Notes: generated by a model from the sequence alone, not told the origin. DNA of 64,000 nucleotides from Actinoalloteichus caeruleus DSM 43889 (GCF_000429185.2 NZ_AUBJ02000001.1:310001-374000), one strand, 5' to 3'; positions 1-8,969 are shown, counted from the stretch's first letter. Translations and numbers: made by a program.

Positions 1-6
1 CGGCCG

Positions 7-894
7 GTGAGGCGGCCCGGTTCCTCCTCCGGCGGCCGGGTGGTGCTGGTGACCTGCGCCGAGCTTCCCGGAGGGGACGCTGACGACGCCGAGCTGGTGA
101 CGGCCCTGGGTGAGGTCGGTGTCTCGGCCCGCTGGGCGGCCTGGGGCTTCGAGGCGACCGACGACGAGGTGGTCGTGCTCCGGTCGCCCTGGGACTACAC
201 CTGGCGGCGGGCCGAGTTCCTGGAATGGTGCTCCTCGGTTCCCACCCTGCTCAACCCCGTCCGGGCGGTGCGGTGGAACACCGACAAGCGCTACCTGGTG
301 GAGTTGTCGCACGCCGGGCTCCCGGTGGTACCCACCCAGCTGGTGGCACCCGGGGAGCCAGCGGACTGGCCGGGCGGGGAGGTCGTCGTCAAGCCCTCGG
401 TGGGGGCCGGCGCCCGGGGCGCCGGACGGTTCGGTCCCGAGGAGCGCTCGGCGGCACAGGCCTGGCTCGCCGAACTGCACGCCAGCGGCGCGACCGCCGT
501 CGTGCAGCCCTACCAGCACGAGGTGGACCGCCGGGGCGAGTACGCGTTGGTGTTCCTCGGTGGCCAGTACTCGCACGCCTTCGCCAAACCCGCCCTGCTC
601 ACCGGGCCCGCCGCCAGGGACGCCGGGCTGTCGGTGGACGAACAGGGGCTGACGCCGGCAGCGCCGACGGGCAGGTGGCGACGGGTCGCCGAGGACTGCG
701 TCGACCTGGCAGCCGACCTCCTGGGCATGTCCAGATCGGACCTGCTCTACGCCCGGGTCGACCTCGTCGGGGGAGACGGGGGTGACCCGGTGTTGTTGGA
801 GCTGGAGGTCACCGAACCCACCCTGGGGTTCGGCGCGGCCGATCCCGCCGCCGTCGCCCGCTTCGCCTCCGCCGTGCGCAACCGGGTCCGGTGA
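7..894 (+). CDS. ATP-grasp domain protein, RimK/glutathione-synthetase-like
   Basis: The 295-aa product looks like an ATP-grasp ligase. An N-terminal pre-ATP-grasp region contains VVVLRSPWDYTWRR, the Asn-Pro stretch LLNPVRAVRWNTDKRYL follows, a central lid region has EVVVKPSVGAGARGAGRF, and the C-terminal part has the acidic metal/ATP-binding run LLELEVTEPTLGF. Such proteins join a carboxylate to an amine or thiol through an acyl-phosphate. The sequence resembles the stand-alone actinobacterial group often annotated as glutathione-synthetase-like, but the substrate cannot be read from it. The GTG at position 7 is the first start in the window, so the true start may lie further left. The gene is convergent with the unknown gene at 988-1416. 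Confidence 0.7.
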   Translation: MRRPGSSSGGRVVLVTCAELPGGDADDAELVTALGEVGVSARWAAWGFEATDDEVVVLRSPWDYTWRRAEFLEWCSSVPTLLNPVRAVRWNTDKRYLVELSHAGLPVVPTQLVAPGEPADWPGGEVVVKPSVGAGARGAGRFGPEERSAAQAWLAELHASGATAVVQPYQHEVDRRGEYALVFLGGQYSHAFAKPALLTGPAARDAGLSVDEQGLTPAAPTGRWRRVAEDCVDLAADLLGMSRSDLLYARVDLVGGDGGDPVLLELEVTEPTLGFGAADPAAVARFASAVRNRVR

Positions 895-987
895 GGACCG
901 AGGCCGGCGGCCGTGGCGGGACCCGGCACCAGCCACCACTGGCGTCGCTCCACCGGGCGGGGCGCGGGTGCCCCCACCGCGGTCGGC

Positions 988-1416
988 TCAGGGCATCGCG
1001 GCCCGCAGCCGCAGCAGACTGGGATCGCTGATGGGTTCGTCGAGGTCGCCGCAGAACGCCGCGACGGCCCGGGTCCTCGGGTCGGCCACCAGTAACGTCC
1101 TGATGCGCCGCCAGGAGATCAGGTTCGGGTGGTCGAACTCCTCGCACGCCTCGGCGGGGGTGAGCAGCTCGATCGCCTGGTCGAGGTCCGCCAGCTCCAG
1201 GGGGTAGCTCCCGCTGCCGGAGACGTGCCCGCAGACGGTGGCCAGCACCACCGCGGCCAGCTGGTGGGTACCGACGTTCACCACCGGGAAGTCGACGTCG
1301 TCCCAGATCGACACGCCCACGCCGAACGCGGCTGGCGCCGTCCAGCCGGGAATGGCCGCTTCCATCCGTTCCCGCGCGCTCCGGACCTCGTCCGGAGTGC
1401 TCCAGCGCTCTGTCAT
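988..1416 (-). CDS. Hypothetical protein, 142 aa
   Basis: I do not recognise this protein. It is soluble and acidic, with no signal peptide or membrane segment. Its N-terminal half is rich in small hydrophobic residues (VNVGTHQLAAVVLATVCGH), and it contains DLDQAIELLTPAEACEEF followed by a basic patch ISWRRIRTLLVADPRTR. Codon use (third-position G/C) fits a real gene. It starts with ATG and is divergent from the GbsR/MarR-type regulator at 1545, about 130 bp away, so that regulator could control it. No function can be assigned. Confidence 0.6.
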   Translation of the reverse strand: MTERWSTPDEVRSARERMEAAIPGWTAPAAFGVGVSIWDDVDFPVVNVGTHQLAAVVLATVCGHVSGSGSYPLELADLDQAIELLTPAEACEEFDHPNLISWRRIRTLLVADPRTRAVAAFCGDLDEPISDPSLLRLRAAMP

Positions 1417-1504
1417 CGTCGGCTCCCGTGAGTGCGGCCCGTGGCGGACCGGTGCGGTGATCGGCCCGCCTGATTGATCGATCGAGAGTCAGCAGCTACC
1501 GTAC

Positions 1505-1522
1505 TTTCAGTGGTCAGTGAAA
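1505..1522. promoter_or_regulatory. Imperfect inverted repeat upstream of the GbsR/MarR-type regulator
   Basis: TTTCA and TGAAA arms enclose GTGGTCAG, giving an 18-bp imperfect palindrome (14 of 18 positions symmetric). It sits 22 bp before the ATG at 1545, in the gap between two divergent genes. That is a usual place for an autoregulatory operator of a winged-helix repressor. The operator role is inferred. Confidence 0.35.
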
Positions 1523-1544
1523 CCAACCGGCAGAGGCTGATGCC

Positions 1545-2024
1545 ATGACCGACAGAGGTAGCTACTCGACACCGAGCGCCAACTGGATCGAGCAGGTCGC
1601 AGCATTCTACGTCGAGGAGGGGATGCCCCTGATCGCCGGCCGCATCCTGGGGTACCTCCTCATCTGCGACCCGCCCGAGCGGACGGCCGCCGAGCTCTCC
1701 GCCGCCCTCGACGCGAGCAGCGGTTCGGTCAGCACCAACATCCGGCTGTTGGTCCGGGCCGGCGTCGTGAGCAAGACGACCCGGCGGGGCAAGGAGGCCG
1801 CCCTCTACCGGGTGGAGGAGAGCCGGTGGCCGGACTTCGTGCAGGGCCGCTTCGACCGCGTGCGCGGCGCGCGGGACCTCACGGCGGCGGGACTGCGGCT
1901 GCTGTCCGGCGACTCGGAACGCGCCGCCCGGCTCCGAACGGTCAACCAGTTCTACGAGTGGCTCGCCGACCAGCTCCCCGAGCTGTGGGAACAGTGGTCG
2001 CGGGACCGCCCCCGCCGACGCTGA
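1545..2024 (+). CDS. GbsR/MarR-type winged-helix transcriptional regulator
   Basis: The 159-aa protein has the layout of GbsR-like MarR regulators. An N-terminal helix (WIEQVAAFYVEEGMPLIAGRI) is followed by a winged HTH with recognition-helix region AELSAALDASSGSVSTNIRLL and a wing with VSKTTRRGKEAALYRV. A C-terminal helical dimerisation region is rich in Arg, Trp and Glu. It should bind DNA as a dimer and repress nearby genes. Its own upstream gap carries an inverted repeat at 1505-1522. The nearest possible target is the divergent unknown gene at 988-1416. The effector is unknown. Confidence 0.75.
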   Translation: MTDRGSYSTPSANWIEQVAAFYVEEGMPLIAGRILGYLLICDPPERTAAELSAALDASSGSVSTNIRLLVRAGVVSKTTRRGKEAALYRVEESRWPDFVQGRFDRVRGARDLTAAGLRLLSGDSERAARLRTVNQFYEWLADQLPELWEQWSRDRPRRR

Positions 2025-2044
2025 CCGCGCCCGCCGCCCCGTGC

Positions 2045-3058
2045 TCAGTCGGAGCTTCCCGCGCCGACCGGCTCCCGGGGAGCGGCGGCCGAGCCGTCCG
2101 AGGCCCGCCCTCGGGTGGAGAAGGGGACCGGCGCGCGGCCCCGGTCACGCAGGGTGGTCCAGAACCACGCGACGACCACCACCGTCGCGCCGGCACCCAG
2201 CACGTGCAGCGCCACCAGCACCTCGGGAACGCCCGTCCAGTACTGGACCATCCCGACCGTCCCCTGGGCGAGTACGACGCCCACCACCCACCAGAACCCG
2301 CGCCACATCCGCGCCGGCGCCGAGACCGCCCGCATCGTGAACCCGAGGGCGATGAGCATGCCCAGGAAGAGGAACAGGAACTCGGCGTGGACCTGCGCCA
2401 GGTTGGCGACCGGCAGCTCCAGGCGAGGCGTGTCGATGTCCCCCGAGTGCGGTCCGGCCGCCGTGACGAGCGTGCCGGTGACCAGCAGCCCCGCCAGGAC
2501 GATGTTCATCGTGAGCACCAGTCCGCGCACCGCGCCGGGCACGAGCGGACGTTCCTCCTGGTCGCCCTCGGTGCTCGCCCGCACCAGGAGCACCGCCAGC
2601 CAGACCAGCAACGAGGATCCGAGGAAGTGCAGGGCGACCGTCCACCACCGCAGCTCCATCAGCACCGTGATGCCGCCCATGATCCCCTGCGCCAGGGTGC
2701 CGAGCGGCATCGCCAGCGCGAGCAGCACCAGTCGACGCCGCCGAGGGCGGGTGATCAGAGCCAGGAACAGGCAGGCCAGCGAGACGAAGCCCACCACGCC
2801 GGTCAGCAACCGGTTGCCGAACTCGATCCACTGGTTGAGGGTGTCGTACTCGGGGTGCGCGACGGGGACGAGACTTCCGGGGAAGCAGTTCGGCCAGGTG
2901 GGGCAGCCCAGCCCCGACCCGGTGACCCTCACCACCGAACCGGTGACCGCGATCCCCGCGTGGGTCACCACGGCGGCGATCGCGAACGCGCGCATCAGCC
3001 GGGGACTCGGCGAGGAGAAGCGGTCCAGGAAACGGACGAGAAAGGCGGGAAGCGACAC
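2045..3058 (-). CDS. ctaA: Heme A synthase, COX15/CtaA family
   Basis: CtaA oxidises the C8 methyl of heme O to a formyl group, giving heme A for the aa3-type cytochrome oxidase in the cell membrane. The 337-aa protein has about eight membrane helices and the family motifs GSVVRVTGSGLGCPTWPNC near residue 45, the EF/EFGNR region after it, and VHAEFLFLFLGM and LHVLGAGATV, which carry histidines proposed to bind heme. An extra C-terminal basic/polar tail ends the protein. It lies 25 bp downstream of the ABC permease in a reverse-strand operon with the ABC ATPase and mptB. From memory, mycobacteria show the same grouping (Rv1456c-Rv1459c). Confidence 0.88.
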   Translation of the reverse strand: MSLPAFLVRFLDRFSSPSPRLMRAFAIAAVVTHAGIAVTGSVVRVTGSGLGCPTWPNCFPGSLVPVAHPEYDTLNQWIEFGNRLLTGVVGFVSLACLFLALITRPRRRRLVLLALAMPLGTLAQGIMGGITVLMELRWWTVALHFLGSSLLVWLAVLLVRASTEGDQEERPLVPGAVRGLVLTMNIVLAGLLVTGTLVTAAGPHSGDIDTPRLELPVANLAQVHAEFLFLFLGMLIALGFTMRAVSAPARMWRGFWWVVGVVLAQGTVGMVQYWTGVPEVLVALHVLGAGATVVVVAWFWTTLRDRGRAPVPFSTRGRASDGSAAAPREPVGAGSSD

Positions 3059-3083
3059 GCCGCAATGCTAGGCCGGGCCCCGC

Positions 3084-3881
3084 TCAGGTCAGTCGGGTGG
3101 TACGCACTGCCGAGACGCCCGCCACTGTCGCCCAACCGAGCAGCACCACCAACGGCGCCCACCCGGGGAAGGCACCCTCGCGCAGCACCGACTCCATCCC
3201 CTCGGCCAGCGCCGACGACGGGAGCAGGCGCACCACGGCGGCCAACCCGTCGGGAAGGCTGTCCACCGGGAGGACCACTCCTCCCGCGAGGAGCAGCACG
3301 AACCACACCGCGTTGGCGATCGCCAGCACCGCCTCGGCCCGCAGCGCCCCGCCGACCAGCACGCCAAGCGCGCCGAACGCGGCCACCCCGAGCAGGAGCA
3401 GGCACACGCCGCCCGCGACTCCAGCCAGGGAGGGCGTCCACCCCAGGAAGGCGGCCACCACGCCGAGCAGCAGCAGCTGGACCGCGACGATCGCCAGGTT
3501 GGCGAGCACCCGGGCGGCCACCAGCGACCACCGGGGCAGCGCGGTCGCCGCCAGGCGTTTGAGCACGCCGTAGCGGCGGTCGAACCCGAGCATGATGGCC
3601 TGCCCGGTGAAGGCGGTGGAGATCACCGCGAGCGCGAACACGCGGGGGGCCACCGAGTCCACCCTCGGCTCGTCGATGGGCAGCAGCGGGAGGGTGCTCA
3701 GGCCGATGAGCAGCGCCATCGGGATGATCATCGTGAGCAGGAGCTGCTCGGCGTGGCGCAGGTTGAGCAGCAGCTCGGTCCTGGCCTGGGTGAACAGCAT
3801 CCGCGACACGCGCCCGCGCCCGGGTGACGGGGTGAACGTGCCCGGCGCGAAACGGGACTCCGGCGAGAGCACGTCGGTCAC
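3084..3881 (-). CDS. ABC-2 type transporter permease
   Basis: This 265-aa membrane protein has about six helices (for example LLLTMIIPMALLIGLSTL, VQLLLLGVVAAFLG and WFVLLLAGGVVLP) and resembles ABC-2/DrrB permeases. It pairs with the ATPase encoded just upstream. I chose the GTG whose bases overlap the ATPase stop codon in a GTGA junction, which implies translational coupling. A longer open frame continues upstream but is only the antisense-like shadow of the ATPase. The substrate is unknown. The constant linkage with mptB and ctaA hints at envelope or respiratory biogenesis, which is an inference. Confidence 0.85.
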   Translation of the reverse strand: MTDVLSPESRFAPGTFTPSPGRGRVSRMLFTQARTELLLNLRHAEQLLLTMIIPMALLIGLSTLPLLPIDEPRVDSVAPRVFALAVISTAFTGQAIMLGFDRRYGVLKRLAATALPRWSLVAARVLANLAIVAVQLLLLGVVAAFLGWTPSLAGVAGGVCLLLLGVAAFGALGVLVGGALRAEAVLAIANAVWFVLLLAGGVVLPVDSLPDGLAAVVRLLPSSALAEGMESVLREGAFPGWAPLVVLLGWATVAGVSAVRTTRLT

Positions 3882-4837
3882 GAGCGGAGCTCCCGTCCGG
3901 TCAGTTCGAGGAAGACGTCTTCCAGGCTCCTGGTCGCCACCCGCATGTCCTGGGCGTAGGCCTCGTGGCGCGCGCACCACGCCGTCACGGTGGAGGCCAC
4001 CTGGGGTGTGATCGTCCCGCGCACCACGTAGGTGCCGGGTCGGGGTTCGCTGACCACGCACCCGGCGGGCAGCGCGCCGGCCAGCACGTCGGTGTCCAGA
4101 CCGGGGCGGGTGCGGAACCGCAGCTGCTGGTCGTCGGTCGCGGTCAGCTCGGACGGGCTGCCCCGCGCGACCACGGCGCCGTGGTCGACGATCACGACCT
4201 GGTCCGCCAGCTCCTCGGCCTCGTCCATCAGGTGGGTCGTCAGCAGCACGCTGACGCCGTCCGCCCGCAGGGCCGCGACGAGTTCCCACACGAGCAGCCT
4301 GCTCTGCGGGTCCATCCCGGCCGTTGGCTCGTCGAGGAACACCAGTTCCGGGCGTCCGACGAGGGCGCAGGCCAGGGAAAGGCGCTGCTTCTGGCCACCC
4401 GAGAGCCGCTTGTAGCGGGTTCGGCGGGCGCCCTCGAGCCCGAGCACCCGCAACAGCCAGTCGACGTCCAGCGGGGCGGCGGCGCAGGCGGCGACCAGCC
4501 GCAGCATCTCCTCCGCCCCGACGCCCGGGTAGGCGCCACCGCCCTGCGGCATGATGCCGACCCTCGGGCGCAGGCGGGGGGCGTCGGCGACCGGGTCGAG
4601 CCCCAGGACGCGCACCGATCCGCCGTCCGGGCGGAGGAAACCCTCGCAGATCTCGACGGTGGTCGTCTTGCCCGCGCCGTTGGGGCCGAGCAGCGCGAGC
4701 ACCTGACCCCGGGGAAGAGTGAGGTCGAGCCCGTTCACCGCTACCGTCGTCCGGTAACGCTTCACCAGGCCCCGGACCTGGACAGCGGGTTCGTCGGCGG
4801 TGGGGCTCACGACGGTTGAGCCTAACCGCAGGGTCAT
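3878..4837 (-). CDS. ABC transporter ATP-binding protein, DrrA/CcmA-like
   Basis: The 319-aa nucleotide-binding subunit has Walker A GPNGAGKTT at residues 51-59, signature LSGGQKQRLSLA near 152, Walker B LVFLDEPTAGMDPQ near 175 and the H-loop TTHLMDEAE. A C-terminal extension typical of DrrA-like ATPases ends with LEDVFLELTGRE. It powers the permease encoded next. Its ATG overlaps the mptB stop codon (ATGA), and its own stop overlaps the permease start (GTGA), so the three genes are translationally coupled. Export of a lipid-like or hydrophobic compound is plausible for the family, but the substrate is not known. Confidence 0.88.
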   Translation of the reverse strand: MTLRLGSTVVSPTADEPAVQVRGLVKRYRTTVAVNGLDLTLPRGQVLALLGPNGAGKTTTVEICEGFLRPDGGSVRVLGLDPVADAPRLRPRVGIMPQGGGAYPGVGAEEMLRLVAACAAAPLDVDWLLRVLGLEGARRTRYKRLSGGQKQRLSLACALVGRPELVFLDEPTAGMDPQSRLLVWELVAALRADGVSVLLTTHLMDEAEELADQVVIVDHGAVVARGSPSELTATDDQQLRFRTRPGLDTDVLAGALPAGCVVSEPRPGTYVVRGTITPQVASTVTAWCARHEAYAQDMRVATRSLEDVFLELTGRELRS

Positions 4838-6468
4838 CGGCCGGGCGGCGCCGGGTGGAACAGCCGCTCAGCCTTCGGGATGCGGCCGCGCACCAGCAGC
4901 AGCGGCAGGATGAGGGTGACCAGTGCGGCCAGGATGGCGAACTGCGGCACGTACAGGCGGTGGTCGAACGCCGATCCCGGCGGGAACACCGCGCAGGCCA
5001 CCAGGGCCGACAGCCAGGTCGCGGAGAGCCGGAACCGCAGCCGGGTGCTGGACGCGGCCAGCGGGAGAGCGGCCCACAGCAGGTACCACGGGTGGAGGAC
5101 GGGGCCGAGCAGCATGACCGCGCCCAGCCCGGCGCCGAGCCCGACCATCGGTTCCATCCTGCCCCGGAAGGACACCCACAGCAGGCGGCCGCAGACACCG
5201 GCGGCGGCGGCGTACCCGAGCGCCCTGGCCAGGGCCAGGATGGCGTCGGTGTGGTTGCCGAGTCCGAGCAGGATGCCGAGGCCGGCACTGGTCTGGCTCA
5301 CCGCGGTGACCGGGGAGAGCCAGCTGCGGACCATCCCGGGGGTGCTCAGCGCCTCGATCCAGCCGAAGCCCAGGCCGCTGCCCAGCGACGCGGCCACCAC
5401 CACGGTCGCGAACACCGCCAGCATCCAGGCCGCGGTGCGCAGCAGGTCGCTGATCCGGCCACCGGCCCGGCGGGCCAGCGCGGCGCCGAGGAACCCGAGC
5501 GCGAGCGCGGCGGGGAGCTTGACCATCGCGGCGGTGGCCACGATGACGGTGCCGAGCAGGGCGGACCGGGCCAGCGCGAGTTCGAACCCGGCGAGCATCA
5601 GACCGATCGCGAGCGCCTCGTTGTGGATGCCGCTGACCAGGTGGAACAGGACGAGCGGGTTGGCGGCCCCCAGCCACAGCGCATAGGTGGGCTGGACGCC
5701 GCACCGCCGCGCGAGGCGGGGCAGCGCCCAGACGATCATGGCGAACCCCGCGAGGGCGAGCACCCGGTGCAGCAGGATCCCGGGGATGACGTTGTCGCCG
5801 CCCACGATCATCGTGATGCCGCGGGACAGGATGAGGAAGAGCGGCTGGTAGGGGGCCGGGGTCTCGCGCCAGATGTTGGTGACGCCCCGGGTCAGCGGGT
5901 CGTCCACCCCGAGGGCGTCGGCCGGTCCCAGTTCGTAGGGGTTCATGCCCCGCACGGCGATCTCGCTCTGCGCGAGGTAGCTGTAGACGTCCCGGCTGAA
6001 CATCGGTGGGGCCACGACGAAGGGCAGCGCCCACATCACCATGGTGCGGTCCATCTGGGAACGGGAGATCAGCCTCCGCCGGCGTGGGGCGGCCAGTCTG
6101 CCCAGCCACAGCCAGGCGAGCACCACCATCAACATCCCGGTGAAGGTGCAGGCCAACGCGACGGTGGGCATCCGGGTCATCAGGCCGAGCACACGGACGC
6201 CGGGGAGCGGGTTGATCACCGGGGCGGCCCCGGCGCCGAGCGCCCCGACACCCATCAGCAGTGCTCCGACGGTGCCGAAGCGCCGGACGACGTCGAGTTG
6301 GCGTCGTTCGGCGTCGTTCAGGGGCTCCGGGTCCGTCAGCGGCTCGGCGCGGGTCGCGGTGGGGGTGGTGGTGCGGGCGCCCGCACCACCCCGGTCCGGG
6401 TGCCGATCCGGCCTGGTGTGATCTTCGTCTTCGGTCGGCTGGCCCCCGACCGTCTCGCCCGCCGCCAC
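4834..6468 (-). CDS. mptB: Alpha-(1->6)-mannopyranosyltransferase, MptB-like GT-C enzyme
   Basis: This polytopic membrane protein (about 544 aa, at least ten helices) resembles the polyprenol-phosphomannose-dependent GT-C mannosyltransferases MptA/MptB. The MptB enzymes build the alpha-1,6-mannan core of lipomannan-type glycolipids on the outer face of the membrane. Diagnostic parts are the first periplasmic loop with PPMFSRDVYSYLAQSEI and MNPYELGP, then PYQPLFLILSRGI, NPLVLFHLVSGIHNEAL, and LHPWYLLWAALPLA near the C-terminus. I chose the GTG at 6468. The upstream part of the open frame is Pro/Arg/His-rich shadow, and no strong ribosome binding site fixes the start. The gene is divergent from sufR and heads the ABC-ctaA operon. 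Confidence 0.82.
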   Translation of the reverse strand: MAAGETVGGQPTEDEDHTRPDRHPDRGGAGARTTTPTATRAEPLTDPEPLNDAERRQLDVVRRFGTVGALLMGVGALGAGAAPVINPLPGVRVLGLMTRMPTVALACTFTGMLMVVLAWLWLGRLAAPRRRRLISRSQMDRTMVMWALPFVVAPPMFSRDVYSYLAQSEIAVRGMNPYELGPADALGVDDPLTRGVTNIWRETPAPYQPLFLILSRGITMIVGGDNVIPGILLHRVLALAGFAMIVWALPRLARRCGVQPTYALWLGAANPLVLFHLVSGIHNEALAIGLMLAGFELALARSALLGTVIVATAAMVKLPAALALGFLGAALARRAGGRISDLLRTAAWMLAVFATVVVAASLGSGLGFGWIEALSTPGMVRSWLSPVTAVSQTSAGLGILLGLGNHTDAILALARALGYAAAAGVCGRLLWVSFRGRMEPMVGLGAGLGAVMLLGPVLHPWYLLWAALPLAASSTRLRFRLSATWLSALVACAVFPPGSAFDHRLYVPQFAILAALVTLILPLLLVRGRIPKAERLFHPAPPGR

Positions 6469-6606
6469 GAGACGGAAGAGTATCTGCCGGGCCCGGGCCC
6501 CGGTGCCGGTACGGCCCCGATCGGGTATTTTGCCCGGTTGACCAGCCGAGACGGTGTTCCGCCCCGCCGGGGACCGCGGAGGGCGACCAGCCGTGGGCGT
6601 GATGTG

Positions 6607-6618
6607 GATCACGTGATC
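6607..6618. promoter_or_regulatory. Perfect 12-bp palindrome between mptB and sufR
   Basis: GATCACGTGATC is a perfect palindrome. It lies just upstream of the -35 region of sufR and in the shared spacer with mptB, so it is a candidate operator for SufR or another dimeric regulator. The role is inferred from position only. Confidence 0.4.
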
Positions 6619-6629
6619 GCCGTGAGGTT

Positions 6630-6657
6630 TTGCGTGTCCGGGGGAAATACGTAACCT
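6630..6657 (+). promoter_or_regulatory. sufR promoter, probably leaderless
   Basis: TTGCGT (6630-6635), a 16-nt spacer and TAACCT (6652-6657) form a good housekeeping-type promoter. Only 7 nt separate the -10 box from the GTG of sufR, so transcription should begin at the start codon itself. Confidence 0.55.
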
Positions 6658-6664
6658 GTGTGTT

Positions 6665-7408
6665 GTGAAATTGGCGGGACAGGCCACCGAGGGGTGCGGT
6701 GACGCGGAGGGCGACCAGCTCGCCTCCGAGGCGCCGCAACCCATCGACGGTCGGGCCCGCCAGTCGGTGGCGCGGGTCCTGCTGGAGCAGGGGCCGCGCA
6801 CCGCCGCGGCGATCGCCGAGCAGCTCGGCGTCAGCGCGGTCGCGGTGCGACGACACCTCGACGCGCTGCTCGCCGAGGGCCACGCCTCCAGCCGGGAGGC
6901 GCCCAGGCCCGCCGGCTCACGCCGTCGTGGCCGCCCGGCCCGGCTGTTCCAGCTCACCGAGCGGGGACGGGCGCAGTTCGGGCACGCCTACGACGACCTG
7001 GCGGTCGCCGCGCTGCGCTTCCTCGCCGAACAGGGCGGGGAACGGGCGGTCCGGCTGTTCGCGGAGCGCCGTGTCGCGGCGCTCGTCGAACGGCACCGGG
7101 ACGCGGTTGTCGCCGAACCGGACGTCGCGGCGAGGGCGGAGGCGCTGGCCGCGGCGCTGAGCAGGGAGGGCTACTCTTCCTCGACCCGCCGGGTCGGGAC
7201 AGGGGAGCAGCTCTGCCAGCACCACTGCCCCGTGGCGCACGTCGCCGCGGAGTTCCCGCAGCTGTGCGAGGCGGAGACCGCGGTGTTCGCCGACCTGCTC
7301 GGAACCCACGTGCAGCGCCTCGCCACGATCGCCAGGGGTGACGCGGCCTGCACGACCCACGTGCCGGTCAACCCCACCCCGGGCGACCGGAACGACGATC
7401 GACAATGA
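6665..7408 (+). CDS. sufR: SufR-type Fe-S cluster-sensing transcriptional repressor
   Basis: The 247-aa protein has a DeoR/ArsR-like winged HTH (residues about 30-95, AAAIAEQLGVSAVAVRRHLDALL then a basic wing SRRRGRPARLF). Its C-terminal sensor domain carries four cysteines in CQHHC, QLC and AAC (near residues 184, 188, 201 and 229), suited to bind an Fe-S cluster. SufR represses the suf operon when its cluster is intact and releases it under iron or oxidative stress. It sits directly before sufB, divergent from mptB. The GTG start is supported by a -10 box 7 nt upstream. A perfect palindrome at 6607-6618 may be its site. Confidence 0.88.
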   Translation: MKLAGQATEGCGDAEGDQLASEAPQPIDGRARQSVARVLLEQGPRTAAAIAEQLGVSAVAVRRHLDALLAEGHASSREAPRPAGSRRRGRPARLFQLTERGRAQFGHAYDDLAVAALRFLAEQGGERAVRLFAERRVAALVERHRDAVVAEPDVAARAEALAAALSREGYSSSTRRVGTGEQLCQHHCPVAHVAAEFPQLCEAETAVFADLLGTHVQRLATIARGDAACTTHVPVNPTPGDRNDDRQ

Positions 7409-7513
7409 CCGCGAGCTCGCCCGTCCGGGCGAGGCGCGGAACCCGAACAGTGATCCGGCGCGTTCGGCGCGTCCGGGCATGACAGCCCCGATCCGGGACG
7501 GAGGGGAATCCGT

Positions 7514-8968
7514 ATGACTGCCGCTGCCGAGCAGCGCACACCCACCACGCAGACGGAGCCGCTGAGCCAGGAGGAGACCCTGGCGACTCTGGGCAACTAC
7601 GAGTACGGCTGGGCCGACTCCGACGTGGCGGGTGCCAGCGCGCGGCGTGGCCTGAACGAGGACGTCGTTCGGGACATCTCCGCCAAGAAGAACGAGCCGG
7701 ACTGGATGCTGGAGACCCGGCTGAAAGCGCTGCGGCTCTTCGAGCGCAAGCCGATGCCGAACTGGGGAGCCGACCTCTCCGGCATCGACTTCGACACCAT
7801 CAAGTACTTCGTGCGCTCCACCGAGCAGCAGGCCACCAGCTGGGAGGACCTGCCCGAGGACATCAAGAACACCTACGACAAGCTGGGCATCCCCGAGGCG
7901 GAGAAGCAGCGGCTGGTCGCGGGTGTCGCCGCGCAGTACGAGTCCGAGGTCGTCTACCACAAGATCCGGGAGGACCTGGAGGCCCAGGGCGTCCTCTTCC
8001 TGGACACCGACACCGGCCTGCGGGAGCACCCCGAGCTGTTCCGCGAGTACTTCGGCTCCGTCATCCCGGCGGGCGACAACAAGTTCTCCGCGCTGAACAC
8101 CTCCGTGTGGTCCGGCGGCTCCTTCATCTACGTGCCCAAGGGCGTCCAGGTCGACATCCCGCTCCAGGCCTACTTCCGGATCAACACGGAGAACATGGGC
8201 CAGTTCGAGCGGACGTTGATCATCGTCGACGAGGACGCCTACGTCCACTACGTCGAGGGCTGCACCGCGCCGATCTACAAGTCCGACTCGCTGCACTCGG
8301 CGGTCGTCGAGATCATCGTGAAGAAGGGCGCCCGCTGCCGGTACACGACCATCCAGAACTGGTCGAACAACGTCTACAACCTGGTCACCAAGCGCGCCAA
8401 GGCCGAAGAGGGCGCGACCATGGAGTGGGTCGACGGCAACATCGGCTCCAAGGTGACCATGAAGTACCCGTCGGTCTTCCTGATGGGGGAGCACGCCAAG
8501 GGCGAGGTGCTGTCCATCGCCTTCGCCGGTGAGGGCCAGCACCAGGACGCCGGCGCGAAGATGGAGCACCTCGCGCCGCACACCTCGTCCACCATCGTCT
8601 CCAAGTCGGTGGCCCGGGGCGGCGGGCGGACCTCCTACCGGGGTCTGGTGAAGGTCGCCAAGCGCGCCCACCACTCCAAGTCCACCGTGAAGTGCGACGC
8701 GCTGCTCGTGGACACCATCAGCCGGTCCGACACCTACCCCTACGTCGACGTGCGTGAGGACGACGTCGTCATGGGGCACGAGGCGACCGTGTCCAAGGTC
8801 AGCGACGACCAGTTGTTCTACCTGATGTCGCGTGGGCTGACCGAGGACGAGGCCATGGCGATGATCGTGCGCGGCTTCGTGGAGCCGATCGCCCGCGAGC
8901 TGCCCATGGAGTACGCCCTCGAACTGAACCGACTGATCGAGCTGCAGATGGAAGGGGCCGTCGGCTGA
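7514..8968 (+). CDS. sufB: Fe-S cluster assembly scaffold SufB
   Basis: SufB is the cluster-building scaffold subunit of the SufBC2D complex in the cytosol. The 484-aa protein carries the family blocks [60 protein letters not shown] and [20 protein letters not shown]. The first is followed by the parallel beta-helix core. A good ribosome binding site (GGAGGGG) precedes the ATG. The mycobacterial SufB is interrupted by an intein, whereas this copy is uninterrupted. It is followed after a single nucleotide by sufD, and the whole block down to sufT is co-directional. Confidence 0.95.
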   Translation: MTAAAEQRTPTTQTEPLSQEETLATLGNYEYGWADSDVAGASARRGLNEDVVRDISAKKNEPDWMLETRLKALRLFERKPMPNWGADLSGIDFDTIKYFVRSTEQQATSWEDLPEDIKNTYDKLGIPEAEKQRLVAGVAAQYESEVVYHKIREDLEAQGVLFLDTDTGLREHPELFREYFGSVIPAGDNKFSALNTSVWSGGSFIYVPKGVQVDIPLQAYFRINTENMGQFERTLIIVDEDAYVHYVEGCTAPIYKSDSLHSAVVEIIVKKGARCRYTTIQNWSNNVYNLVTKRAKAEEGATMEWVDGNIGSKVTMKYPSVFLMGEHAKGEVLSIAFAGEGQHQDAGAKMEHLAPHTSSTIVSKSVARGGGRTSYRGLVKVAKRAHHSKSTVKCDALLVDTISRSDTYPYVDVREDDVVMGHEATVSKVSDDQLFYLMSRGLTEDEAMAMIVRGFVEPIARELPMEYALELNRLIELQMEGAVG

Positions 8969-8969
8969 G

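Noticed and set aside
7514-8968. An intein in SufB, as found in some mycobacteria
   Set aside because: The 484-aa frame is continuous across all conserved SufB blocks with no insertion.
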